From: JAHJQZ01 sp963675235
GTDB lineage: Bacteria > Pseudomonadota > Alphaproteobacteria > Rhizobiales > Devosiaceae
Assembly: GCA_963675235.2 (NCBI GenBank)
Contig: CAXXFU010000017.1
Location: 434,001 to 498,000, forward strand
Reading direction: 5' to 3'
DNA: 64,000 bases
Within the stretch, counting starts at the first letter, position 1. Each line of letters starts with the position of its first letter. Shown piece by piece: positions 1-8,211 of the stretch. The notes beneath the pieces are model-generated. The model was given only the letters and a program-made list of their open reading frames with translations. It was not told the DNA's origin and made no database searches. Both the position numbers and the translations under genes were made by a program.

Positions 1-752
1 TTGGCGAAGGCGAGCAGCTCCGTTTCCGCCTGAGAATAAAGCACGCCGCCGCCCGACACGATGAGCGGTTTTTGCGCCGCCTTCATCAGGGAGACGATAT
101 CGGCGATTTCACGCGGATCGGGTTCGGGTCGGCGGATGCGCCAGACGTGCGGCTCGAAAAAGCTCTGCGGATAGTCATAGGCTTCGGCCTGCACGTCCTG
201 GCAGAAGGCGAGCGTGACCGGACCGGCGTCGGCCGGATCTGACATCACCCGCATGGCGCGCGGCAGGGCGGTGAGGATGTGCTCGGGCCGCGTTATGCGA
301 TCGAAATAGCGGCTGACCGGCCTGAAGCAGTCATTGACGCTGGCACTTCCGTCGTCGAAATCCTCGAGCTGCTGCAACACCGGGTCGGGACGGCGATTGG
401 CGAAGACGTCGCCGGGAATGAGCAGCACCGGGATGCGGTTGACATGCGCCAGCGCGGCAGCGGTGACCATGTTGGTGGCGCCCGGCCCGATCGATGTCGT
501 GACCGCCATGGCCTGCCGACGCCGCCGGGTCTTGGCATAGGCGATGGCGGCATGCGCCATGGTCTGCTCGTTCTGGCCGCGCCATGTCGGCAGGCTGTCG
601 CGGACCTCGTGCAACGCCTCGCCGAGACCGGCGACATTGCCATGCCCGAAAATTGCCCAGACGCCCTCGATGAAGCGGGCGCCGTCCTCGTTCCTTTGCG
701 CGGCAAGGTACTTCACCATGGCCTGCGCGGCCGTCAGCCGGGTGGTTGTCAT
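1..752 (-). CDS. iolD: 3D-(3,5/4)-trihydroxycyclohexane-1,2-dione acylhydrolase IolD (C-terminus outside window)
   Basis: This is a thiamine-diphosphate enzyme that opens the cyclohexanedione ring in myo-inositol breakdown. The minus strand reads from ATG at 752 without a stop to the window edge, about 250 residues. It begins MTTTRLTAAQAMVKYLA and includes the ThDP-enzyme N-terminal features GVWAIFGHGNVAGLGEAL and SIGPGATNMVTAAALAH, then a region ending VSGGGVLYS that starts the central domain. The ATG overlaps the TGA of iolC (ATGA), so the two genes are translationally coupled. The remaining roughly 360 residues expected for IolD lie beyond position 1. Identity rests on these motifs and on the iolC neighbour. 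Confidence 0.93.
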   Translation of the reverse strand, partial: MTTTRLTAAQAMVKYLAAQRNEDGARFIEGVWAIFGHGNVAGLGEALHEVRDSLPTWRGQNEQTMAHAAIAYAKTRRRRQAMAVTTSIGPGATNMVTAAALAHVNRIPVLLIPGDVFANRRPDPVLQQLEDFDDGSASVNDCFRPVSRYFDRITRPEHILTALPRAMRVMSDPADAGPVTLAFCQDVQAEAYDYPQSFFEPHVWRIRRPEPDPREIADIVSLMKAAQKPLIVSGGGVLYSQAETELLAFA

Positions 753-2671
753 TTCGCTCCCCTCGCCTCCTGCGCCGCGCGGCGCGCCTTGTCCCAGATG
801 TCGCACAATTCGCGGTATCGATCGGCCATGCGCGCGACGGCATCCTCGTCGCTCATGCCGCCGGCAAGCCAGCTCCGCGCCACCTCGCCGAAAATCGTGC
901 GTCCGATAGCGAAACCCTTGACGAGATCGAAGCGCGCCGCAAGTGCGAGGCTCTTCGTCAGTTCCTCGACGGGCGCGTCGAGACCAAGCACGACGATGCC
1001 ACGGATATTGCGGTCATTGCGGGTGACAGCATCGCAGGCCTCGGTCCAGGCCGCCTTGGTCTGCATCGGTTCGAGCTTCCACCAGTCGGGATAGATGCCG
1101 ATATCGTAGAAGCGCTGGATGACCCGGGCCGTGGTGTCGTCCGCGACCGGCCCGACCTTGGACGGGATGACTTCAAGAAGGAATTCGAGCCCGTTGGCCC
1201 GCACCGCTTCGAACAGGCGGCGTATTGTCGTTTCCTGATCGGCCTTGATCCCATCATCGTCGTCAGGGTGATAAAAGCACAGAACCTTCACCACCTGCCC
1301 CGTCGGCCATTCGGACAGTGCCGAACCGTAGTCGGCACCGATTTCGAGTTCGAGCGGCCGCGAACCAGGCTTTTCCACCGGTCGTCCGATCCACAGACCG
1401 GTTCCGGCAGCGGCAAATAGGGCATCCTGTCCCAAGCGTCCGTCGCAGAGCACACCATAGCCCGGCCGGCCGTCGGCGACGCGATTGGCGGCCTCAAGGC
1501 AGAGCGTCTTGAACACGCCGATGCGAGAGATGTCGGCGCCGGCCTCATCCGCCATGTCCTCGAGCTGAATGCGGTGATCGAAGGCAAAGACCCTGAGGTC
1601 GGGCCAGTCGCCGAAACGGTTGGTTGCCCAGTGAACCTGCTCGAGTTCGGCATCATGCCTGAGATCGGGACGGACGATGCCGCGCTTGAAGAAGAACTGC
1701 AGTTCCTCCCAGCTCGGATAGGCCGGCGTACAGCCATGCCGCGATACCGCGAAGGCGCCACAGGCATTGGCGTATTTAAGCGCCACCGGCCAGGGTTCGC
1801 CATCGAGCCAGCCCTTGAGCAGGCCGCCCATGAAGCCGTCGCCGGCGCCGAGTACGTTGAACACCTCGATGGCGAACCCCGGCCCGCTTTCGCCATCGTC
1901 GAGATTGTCGGGAATGGCGCCGGCATAGGCCGTTGCTCCCGCTGCGCCGCGTTTGCACACGAGCGTCGCCCCGGAGACCTCGCGCACCTTCCTGAGCGCC
2001 GTCACCGTGTCGGTCGATCCGCCGGCGATATGGAATTCCTCCTCGGTCCCGACGATCAGGTCGAACAGAGGCAGCGTCGATTGCAGCTTTCGCGTCACCC
2101 GCTCGCTTTCGATGAAGCGGTTCTCGCCTTCGCCGAACCCGGCCAGCCCCCACAGATTGGGGCGATAGTCGATATCCAGAGCCGTGCGCGCACCGTTCTC
2201 GCGCGCCAGCCGCACCGCCTTGAGCGTCGCCGCCTCGGTATTGGGGTGGGAAAGATGGGTGCCGGAGGCCACGACCGCTCGTGCCTCGGCGATGAAGGCG
2301 GGATCGATATCCTCCTCGGACAGCGCCATGTCGGCGCAGTTGTCGCGATAAAAGATCAGCGGGAACTGTTCCTGGTCGCGGATGCCGAGGATCACCAGCG
2401 CCGACAGGCGTTTCGGGTCGGTCTTCACGCCCCGGACATCGATACCCTCGCGCTCGAGCTGCTCCCTGATGAACCGGCCCATATGCTCGTCGCCGACCTT
2501 GGTGATCACCGCCGCCTTCAGGCCGAGCCGCGAGGCGCCGCAGGCCGTGTTGGTCGGCGAGCCGCCAATATATTTGTTGAACGAGCGCATGTCCTCGAGG
2601 CGTCCACCGACCTGGGCGCCGTAAAGGTCGACCGAGCTGCGGCCGATCGTGATGACATCGAGCTTGGTCAT
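749..2671 (-). CDS. iolC: Bifunctional 5-dehydro-2-deoxygluconokinase / DUF2090 aldolase-like fusion (IolC)
   Basis: A cytoplasmic enzyme of inositol catabolism that phosphorylates 5-dehydro-2-deoxygluconate. Residues 1-330 are a PfkB-type sugar kinase: the N-terminal GRSSVDLYG, the GGSPTNTA nucleoside-binding stretch, and the signature NVLGAGDGFMGG with the catalytic Asp. Residues 335-640 form a DUF2090 domain, which in proteobacterial IolC is thought to supply the following aldolase step. I chose ATG 2671 (MTKLDVITIG), which matches where the family normally begins. A GTG at 2701 would add ten residues. A GGAA-N6-TTCC operator lies about 50 bp upstream. The stop overlaps the iolD start. Confidence 0.93.
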   Translation of the reverse strand: MTKLDVITIGRSSVDLYGAQVGGRLEDMRSFNKYIGGSPTNTACGASRLGLKAAVITKVGDEHMGRFIREQLEREGIDVRGVKTDPKRLSALVILGIRDQEQFPLIFYRDNCADMALSEEDIDPAFIAEARAVVASGTHLSHPNTEAATLKAVRLARENGARTALDIDYRPNLWGLAGFGEGENRFIESERVTRKLQSTLPLFDLIVGTEEEFHIAGGSTDTVTALRKVREVSGATLVCKRGAAGATAYAGAIPDNLDDGESGPGFAIEVFNVLGAGDGFMGGLLKGWLDGEPWPVALKYANACGAFAVSRHGCTPAYPSWEELQFFFKRGIVRPDLRHDAELEQVHWATNRFGDWPDLRVFAFDHRIQLEDMADEAGADISRIGVFKTLCLEAANRVADGRPGYGVLCDGRLGQDALFAAAGTGLWIGRPVEKPGSRPLELEIGADYGSALSEWPTGQVVKVLCFYHPDDDDGIKADQETTIRRLFEAVRANGLEFLLEVIPSKVGPVADDTTARVIQRFYDIGIYPDWWKLEPMQTKAAWTEACDAVTRNDRNIRGIVVLGLDAPVEELTKSLALAARFDLVKGFAIGRTIFGEVARSWLAGGMSDEDAVARMADRYRELCDIWDKARRAAQEARGAK

Positions 2672-2722
2672 GCCTCCCGCCTGCCTCCCTGCATTGCGCA
2701 CTCTTCACTCGACTGGTCTAGA

Positions 2723-2738
2723 TGGAATTTTTATTCCA
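2723..2738. promoter_or_regulatory. IolR operator, GGAA-N6-TTCC palindrome
   Basis: TGGAAT-TTTT-ATTCCA is a perfect inverted repeat in the 80-bp gap between iolR and iolC. It matches the GGAA-N6-TTCC consensus that I recall for IolR of rhizobia. Its position, about 50 bp before iolC, fits repression of iolCD when inositol is absent. The motif is seen directly; binding is inferred. Confidence 0.75.
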
Positions 2739-2751
2739 TTCAACAGGATAT

Positions 2752-3600
2752 TTAGCGTATTCGTTCTCTTTTTGGCGCGGGCGAGCTGCCGGTGCGCTGC
2801 GCCCCGATCGCGACAGCAAGCACCATCGCCAGTGTCATCGTTGCACCAAGCGTGCGAAAGGCGCCAACCTCGATCTCGTTGACCAGAAGCGCGGTGGCCC
2901 TGAACCGCAGCAACGGACTGGTGACCAGGTCGGTGATGGCAATGATTGGCAGGCCACGTGCGCTTGCGTCCTGCGCCAGTTCGATGGTCTGCTCGGTATA
3001 GGGCGCGAAGCTGACCGCGATCATGGCATCGTCCGGCGAAAACAGGTGCCTGGTGCCGAGATTGCCGACGCCCGATGCCAGGACGGCCGGAATCCCCATT
3101 TTCTCGAGCGCATAGGACAGATAGCTGACCACTGGAAAGGCGCGCCGAAACCCGACAAGGTGGATGGTCCGGGCAGCGCTCAGGAGCCTGGCGGCTTCGT
3201 CGAGGGTCTCGGGATTGATCGTCTGTGCCAGGTTTTCGATGGAAAGCCGACCCGCATCGACAAACTCTGCCAGCAAGGCGCCGGCCGTGTCCCCACCCTG
3301 GGCATGCAGGCTCTGCAGTCGCGTCTGGTAGTCGGGCCAGCGCTGGGCATAGTCCTGTCGAAACAGCTTCTGCATCTGGGAAAAGCCGGAAAAGCCCATT
3401 TCCCGGCAGAACCGCATGAAGGCCGAGGGCGGAACGCCAGCGCTTGCCGCAAGCTCGGCGACTGTCGAAACCGCAATGCGTTCGGGATGGGTGGCGACGA
3501 ATTCCGCACACTGGCGCAGCCGCCTGGGCAGCCGGTCGATCGATTGCGCAAGCCGTCCGAGAAAGGCCTCCGGCGTTTGCGGTGCTTGATCCTGTGACAT
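2752..3600 (-). CDS. iolR: RpiR/MurR-family transcriptional regulator, likely IolR
   Basis: A 282-residue DNA-binding sensor. Residues 10-85 are an RpiR-type helix-turn-helix (RRLRQCAEFVATHPERIA, VAELAASAGVPPSAFMRFC). Residues 125-265 are a SIS sugar-isomerase domain (IHLVGFRRAFPV, DDAMIAVSFAPYTEQT) that would bind a phosphorylated inositol intermediate. It lies directly upstream of iolC on the same strand, where rhizobial iolR is found. Operator-like palindromes flank it on both sides, which suggests autoregulation and control of iolCD. It could be another RpiR member, but the context is strong. Confidence 0.85.
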   Translation of the reverse strand: MSQDQAPQTPEAFLGRLAQSIDRLPRRLRQCAEFVATHPERIAVSTVAELAASAGVPPSAFMRFCREMGFSGFSQMQKLFRQDYAQRWPDYQTRLQSLHAQGGDTAGALLAEFVDAGRLSIENLAQTINPETLDEAARLLSAARTIHLVGFRRAFPVVSYLSYALEKMGIPAVLASGVGNLGTRHLFSPDDAMIAVSFAPYTEQTIELAQDASARGLPIIAITDLVTSPLLRFRATALLVNEIEVGAFRTLGATMTLAMVLAVAIGAQRTGSSPAPKRERIR

Positions 3601-3680
3601 CTGTGCTGATAACCCTGCCTGGCCGCGCCGATGGACGGCCTCCCCATCAAGTTGCGAAGCCGGGGTGCCGTTCCACTTGT

Positions 3681-3704
3681 TTGACAGAATAGAACATTTA
3701 TTCT
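3681..3704. promoter_or_regulatory. Second IolR-like site with a -35-like TTGACA
   Basis: AGAA-CATTTA-TTCT at 3691-3704 is a symmetric variant of the GGAA-N6-TTCC operator, one base changed in each arm. It lies in the divergent region between iolR (starts 3600) and the PHP gene (starts 3771). A perfect TTGACA at 3681-3686 precedes it on the plus strand. A matching -10 is weak (TTTTCT at 3704-3709), so I claim the operator more firmly than the promoter. Confidence 0.5.
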
Positions 3705-3770
3705 TTTCTCTCGCCAGCCCGTTGATCGAACCGGCATTTCCATGATGATTGAGAGCCTGAAGGGCGCCCG

Positions 3771-4871
3771 ATGAACCAGACCACCAAGACAGGCCCCGTT
3801 ACGAACAGACAGGGCCTTTGGCTGAAGGGCGATTGGCACCTTCATTCCCGGCACAGCACCGATTCGACCAACAATCCGGAGAAAAAGATCATCAGCTTTG
3901 CTGAACGGCTGGGGTTCGACTACCTGGCCATCACCGACCATGACGTACATGTCGGCGGCGACGTGGCCAACCACACCTGGGCCGATCCGGAATTCCTCTC
4001 GGATACGGTACTTCTCTTCCATGGCGCCGAGCTGACGGCGCCGCGCGGCCATATCAACATCATCGGTACAGAACCCTACGATCATCAGCGGGTTTTCGAC
4101 GCCCGCAACGCCCGGGACTGGGACCTGCTGGCGCTGAAGACGGAGCTGGGCGTCCATTTCTCGGCCAATCATCCGAGCACAAAGAACCACTATGGCTTTT
4201 CGTTCGATCTCGCCGATTCCGTCGAGGTCTGGAACACCTCGGTCTGGCCCAAGAATGTGCCCGGCGTCCGGATATGGGACGACATGCTCTTGTCAGGACG
4301 CATGCTGGGTGCGCGCGGCGGTTCGGATTCCCACCATGGCATTCCGGACAGTCCGGACCTGACGACACCGCAGAGTATCGAGGCGACGGCAAACTACGTC
4401 GGCACGCCGACAACCTGGGTATTTGCCTCAGAGCGTAGCAAGGCCGCTGTGCTCGATGCCGTGGTCCGCGGCCGCGCCTCGGTGAGCGCCAACCCGTTCA
4501 ACCCGCGCGTCGAACTGGTTGCCGGCCGCCAGGCCGGCGGCAAGATGAACCTGATGATGGGCGACAATGCCGAGGCCGACGGGCAGCCGGTCGATTTCGA
4601 GATCAGGCTGATCGGCGGTGGCATCAGGGGGGCGCAATACAAGGTGAACATCATCAAGAACCGCGATGCGTTCGGTTCTGCCATCACCGATCCGGTCACC
4701 CAGACCGCCCGTTTCACCGATGCGCCCGCACGCGACTCCCACAGCTATTACCGGGTCGAGATCGAAGGCCCGCAAACGCCCTATCCGGATGTCCCCAACT
4801 GCATGGCGCAGAGCCGGAACATGGTCGCGCTCTCCAACCCGATCTATTTCAACTACGATCCGAACTTCTAG
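3771..4871 (+). CDS. CehA/McbA-family PHP-domain metallohydrolase
   Basis: A predicted metal-dependent hydrolase of 366 residues, probably cytoplasmic since no signal peptide is seen. The PHP metal-binding motifs are clear: DWHLHSRHS near residue 22, AITDHD near 54, a central His in SANHPS near 130, and GGSDSHHG near 185. Family members cleave phosphoester or carbamate-type bonds; the substrate cannot be read from the sequence. The gene is divergent from iolR and shares the intergenic region with an IolR-like site, so a link to inositol or cyclitol metabolism is possible but unproven. Its 3' end converges with the amidohydrolase gene 47 bp away. Confidence 0.8.
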   Translation: MNQTTKTGPVTNRQGLWLKGDWHLHSRHSTDSTNNPEKKIISFAERLGFDYLAITDHDVHVGGDVANHTWADPEFLSDTVLLFHGAELTAPRGHINIIGTEPYDHQRVFDARNARDWDLLALKTELGVHFSANHPSTKNHYGFSFDLADSVEVWNTSVWPKNVPGVRIWDDMLLSGRMLGARGGSDSHHGIPDSPDLTTPQSIEATANYVGTPTTWVFASERSKAAVLDAVVRGRASVSANPFNPRVELVAGRQAGGKMNLMMGDNAEADGQPVDFEIRLIGGGIRGAQYKVNIIKNRDAFGSAITDPVTQTARFTDAPARDSHSYYRVEIEGPQTPYPDVPNCMAQSRNMVALSNPIYFNYDPNF

Positions 4872-4918
4872 GTTTCGCCGACACAGATTCGAACGGGCTG
4901 GCTGATGAAAGCCCGGAG

Positions 4919-6214
4919 CTAGTTGGCAGCGCCGGGCACGAAGTCGGCGCCGGGATCTATATTCTGCGGGCGGCCGTCAAGGGACAGTTCGGCGATGCGC
5001 GGCGGCGATTTCGAGATCACCTTGCCGGCCTTCAAAACGACGAGCCGTGTCGGTTTCAGCCGCAAGGCTTCGGTGACGTCGGCTGCCTGCAGGACGACGA
5101 GATCGGCCTTGCTCCCCACATCGAGGCCGTAGTCTTCGAGTCCCATGGTCCGAGCCGAATTGACGGTGATGGCGTCGAAGACCTTGTGCTTGTCGCCAAT
5201 GGAGCCGAGCTGAGCCACATGGACGGCCATATGCGCGACTTCCAGCATGTCGGCCGAGCCCATCGAGTACCAAGGATCCATGCAGCAATCCTGGCCGAAC
5301 GACACATTGAGGCCGGCCTCCATCAGCTCGCGCACCCGGGTCATGCCGCGGCGTTTGGGATAGGTGTCGTGCCGGCCCTGAAGCATGATGTTGATCAGCG
5401 GATTGGGAATGACGTTCATCTCCGCCTCGGTCATCAGCGGAATGAGCTTGGACACGTAGTAATTGTCCATGGAATGCATCGAGGTCAGGTGCGAACCGGT
5501 CACCTTGCCCTGCAAGCCGTGACGCACTGTTTCGGCGGCGAGCGTTTCGACATGGCGCGACATCGGGTCGTCGGTCTCGTCGCAATGCATGTCGACCATC
5601 AAGCCGCGTTCGGCGGCGATGCGGCACAGCGCCTCGACCGATTGTCGGCCCTCCTCCATCGTCCGCTCGAAATGGGGAATGCCGCCGACGATGTCGACGC
5701 CCATGTCGAGGGCGCGCTCGAGCGCCTTCACCCCTTCGGCGTTGCGGTAATAGCCATCCTGCGGGAAGGCGACGAGCTGCAAATCGATGTAGTCGGCTAT
5801 CCTGTCGCGGACTTCGAGCAGGCCTTCGACCGTCACCAGTTTCGGATCGGAGGTGTCGACATGGGAGCGGATGAATAGCAGGCCCTGCGACACGGCGAGG
5901 TCGCAATATTTGAGGGCACGTTCGACCACCGCCTCCTTTGTCAGAAGCGGGCGCAATTCGCCCCACAAGCCGATGCCTTCGAGCAGCGTACCGGAGACGT
6001 TCATGCGCGGCATGCCGAGCGACAGGGTCGCGTCCATGTGGAAATGCGGATCGCAGAAGGCCGGGCTGACGAGCCGTCCCGTGGCGTCGATCACTTCGCC
6101 GGCTTCGGCCGGAAGGCCGGTAGCGACGGCCTTGATACGCCCCTTTTCGATGCCGATGTCTTGGCCGGTACGGCCGTCGGGCAGGTTGGCGTTGCGGATC
6201 AGTGTATCGAACAT
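4919..6214 (-). CDS. Cytosine-deaminase-like amidohydrolase
   Basis: A 431-residue amidohydrolase of the CodA type, last gene of a six-gene transport operon. Metal and catalytic motifs are present: DPHFHMD near residue 56, HCDETDD near 205 (metal His and catalytic Glu), a SHLTSMHS stretch, NPLINIMLQGR, and the Asp of SFGQDCCMDPWYS near 310. E. coli CodA has GHDD at this last site. Here the His is Gln and the Asp after the metal ligand is Cys, so the preferred substrate may differ from cytosine. It could deaminate another pyrimidine, a triazine or a cyclic amidine. The neighbouring nucleobase/nucleoside-type transporter and the RutR-like operator favour a pyrimidine. Confidence 0.82.
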   Translation of the reverse strand: MFDTLIRNANLPDGRTGQDIGIEKGRIKAVATGLPAEAGEVIDATGRLVSPAFCDPHFHMDATLSLGMPRMNVSGTLLEGIGLWGELRPLLTKEAVVERALKYCDLAVSQGLLFIRSHVDTSDPKLVTVEGLLEVRDRIADYIDLQLVAFPQDGYYRNAEGVKALERALDMGVDIVGGIPHFERTMEEGRQSVEALCRIAAERGLMVDMHCDETDDPMSRHVETLAAETVRHGLQGKVTGSHLTSMHSMDNYYVSKLIPLMTEAEMNVIPNPLINIMLQGRHDTYPKRRGMTRVRELMEAGLNVSFGQDCCMDPWYSMGSADMLEVAHMAVHVAQLGSIGDKHKVFDAITVNSARTMGLEDYGLDVGSKADLVVLQAADVTEALRLKPTRLVVLKAGKVISKSPPRIAELSLDGRPQNIDPGADFVPGAAN

Positions 6215-6223
6215 GGAAACCTC

Positions 6224-7165
6224 CTAGCGCTCGCCGCGCCGATAGGGCTGCATCAGGGCCTGCGGAACGCGGGCGCGGCGGGCCATGATGGCAAGCGCCG
6301 CGATGGACAGGATGTAGGGCATCATCAGGAAGACCTGATAGGGCACGATGTCGAGCACTGTCTGCAGCCGCACCTGGAAGCCGTCGAAAAAGGCAAAGAG
6401 CAGCGCGCCGAGCAGGGCGCGCGAGGGCCGCCAGGACGAAAACACGACAAGCGCGATGCAGATCCAGCCGCGCCCCTGCACCATTGTCGGAAAAAAGGAA
6501 TTGAAGGCAGAAAGCGTCAGAAAGGCTCCCGCAACGCCCATCAGCGCGCTGCCGGCAATGACGGCGCCATAGCGCATGCGCATCGGATTGATGCCCTGAG
6601 CCTCGGCGGCATGAGGGTTTTCGCCGGTCATGCGGATGGCAAGCCCGAGCGGCGTACGGAACAGGATATAGGCGAGGATGAGCGCCACAAAGATGGCGAG
6701 ATAGGTCGGCGGCGTCTGGGTGAAAAGGGCCGGCCCGACAAAAGGCAGGTCGGAAAGTCCGGGAATGGCGATGGGCTTGAAGGCCTCGACGGTCGGCGGC
6801 GTCCCGGCAACCGGCACCATCAGGCGGAAGACGTAATAGGAAAAGCTCGAGGCGAACAGCGTCACGCCAAGGCCGGAAACGTGCTGGGAAAGCCCGAGCG
6901 TTACCGTCAGCGCCGCATGCAGAAGGCCGAACAATCCGCCGCAGATCGCCGCGACAAGCAGACCGGTCCACAGATCGGCGCCGTTGTAGACGGCGAGCCA
7001 GCCGATCATGGCGCCGAAGGTCATGATGCCCTCGATGCCGAGATTGAGCACGCCAGAACGCTCGCAAAGCAAGGCCCCGAGCGTGCCGAAGATCAGCGGC
7101 GTCGCAATACGCAGAACCGCCGCCCAAAGGCCCGCCGAGGCGAGAATGTCCATCAGCTCGTTCAT
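6224..7165 (-). CDS. BMP-type ABC transporter inner-membrane permease (second permease)
   Basis: A 313-residue polytopic membrane protein of the BPD_transp_2 family, which serves nucleoside and purine/pyrimidine importers. About eight to nine hydrophobic segments are visible. The signature GENPHAAEAQGIN near residue 185 corresponds to the EAA-like ATPase contact loop. LCERSGVLNLGIEGIM near residue 37 is typical of this subfamily (YufQ/NupQ-like). It overlaps the preceding permease gene by 4 bp and lies 9 bp before the deaminase gene, so it is part of one operon. Confidence 0.9.
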   Translation of the reverse strand: MNELMDILASAGLWAAVLRIATPLIFGTLGALLCERSGVLNLGIEGIMTFGAMIGWLAVYNGADLWTGLLVAAICGGLFGLLHAALTVTLGLSQHVSGLGVTLFASSFSYYVFRLMVPVAGTPPTVEAFKPIAIPGLSDLPFVGPALFTQTPPTYLAIFVALILAYILFRTPLGLAIRMTGENPHAAEAQGINPMRMRYGAVIAGSALMGVAGAFLTLSAFNSFFPTMVQGRGWICIALVVFSSWRPSRALLGALLFAFFDGFQVRLQTVLDIVPYQVFLMMPYILSIAALAIMARRARVPQALMQPYRRGER

Positions 7166-8211
7166 TTGCGGATCCTGTACTGGGTGAAGAACAGGGCCAC
7201 CAGCATCGAGAGAAGCGACAGGGCGACCGTGACGTCGGCGATATAGGTCGGGATGGACATGGCCCGGCTCATGCCGTCGGCGCCGACGAACATTGTGGCG
7301 ATGAAGATGGCGGCGAAGACGACGCCGATTGGATTGAGATTGGCCAGCATGGCGACGACGATGCCGGAATAGCCAAAACCGGGCGACAGTTCCGTTGTCA
7401 CATAGCCTTGCACGCCCATCACCTCGATGGCGCCGGCAAGTCCGGCGAAGCCGCCCGAGATCATGGCGACGAAAACCAGCGTCCGTCCGAGCGGGATGCC
7501 GGCGAAGCGGGCGCCTGACGGGCTCAATCCGGCGGCGCGCGACTGCATGCCGAACACGGTGCGCGTCTGCACGAACCAGACGAGGAAGGCCAGCACTATG
7601 GCGATGATCAGCCCGACATGCAGGCGCGAGCGCGCAACGAGATCGGGCAGCATGGCCTGATCGGCGATGGCCTCCGATTGCGGCCAGCCGAAACCGAGCG
7701 GATCCTTGAGCACGGTGTCGATCAGCATCGATACGAAAAGGATGGCGACGAAGTTCAGGAGTAGCGTCGTCACCACCTCGTCGACCGAAAACTTGAGCCT
7801 GAGCCAGAGCGGAATGAGCAGCAGCACGGCGCCGGCGGCAGCGCCCGTGACCATCAGCACCGGGATCTGGATGAAGCCGGGCAAATCACCAAGCACCTGC
7901 GACCCCATTGCGGCGACGGCAATGGCGCCGAGATAGAACTGGCCTTCGCCGCCGATATTCCACACCTGGGCGCGGAAGGCGACGGCGGCGGCCATACCGG
8001 TCAGGATCAGCGGGATGGCGCGGGTCAGGGTTTCTGTGGTGGCAAGGCGCGAGCCGAAGGCACCCTTCAAAAGCTGGCCATAAGCTTCCAGCACTGGCGC
8101 ACCGGCAATGGCGATAAGGACGCCAGCAATGGCCAGAGCGACGGCGACGGCAATGAGCGGGGTCAGGAGCACCAGTGCCAACGGACGGTGTTCACGGCGT
8201 TCAAAGCGCAT
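7162..8211 (-). CDS. BMP-type ABC transporter inner-membrane permease (first permease)
   Basis: A 349-residue membrane protein, partner of the downstream permease in a heterodimeric importer. Several transmembrane stretches are evident (for example the Leu/Ala-rich segment at residues 15-35). VWNIGGEGQFYLGAI near residue 85 and SRAAGLSPSGARFAGI near 230 are the conserved loops of the YufP/NupP-type family. The start overlaps the end of the ATPase gene by 11 bp. The product is expected to move a nucleoside, nucleobase or related N-heterocycle into the cytoplasm with the neighbouring BMP lipoprotein-type binding protein. Confidence 0.9.
   Translation of the reverse strand: MRFERREHRPLALVLLTPLIAVAVALAIAGVLIAIAGAPVLEAYGQLLKGAFGSRLATTETLTRAIPLILTGMAAAVAFRAQVWNIGGEGQFYLGAIAVAAMGSQVLGDLPGFIQIPVLMVTGAAAGAVLLLIPLWLRLKFSVDEVVTTLLLNFVAILFVSMLIDTVLKDPLGFGWPQSEAIADQAMLPDLVARSRLHVGLIIAIVLAFLVWFVQTRTVFGMQSRAAGLSPSGARFAGIPLGRTLVFVAMISGGFAGLAGAIEVMGVQGYVTTELSPGFGYSGIVVAMLANLNPIGVVFAAIFIATMFVGADGMSRAMSIPTYIADVTVALSLLSMLVALFFTQYRIRK

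Noticed and set aside
1574..2755. A long plus-strand open frame of 393 codons opposite iolC
   Set aside because: It is the antisense shadow of iolC in high-GC DNA; the protein has no recognisable domain and no ribosome-binding site, whereas iolC shows clear kinase motifs.
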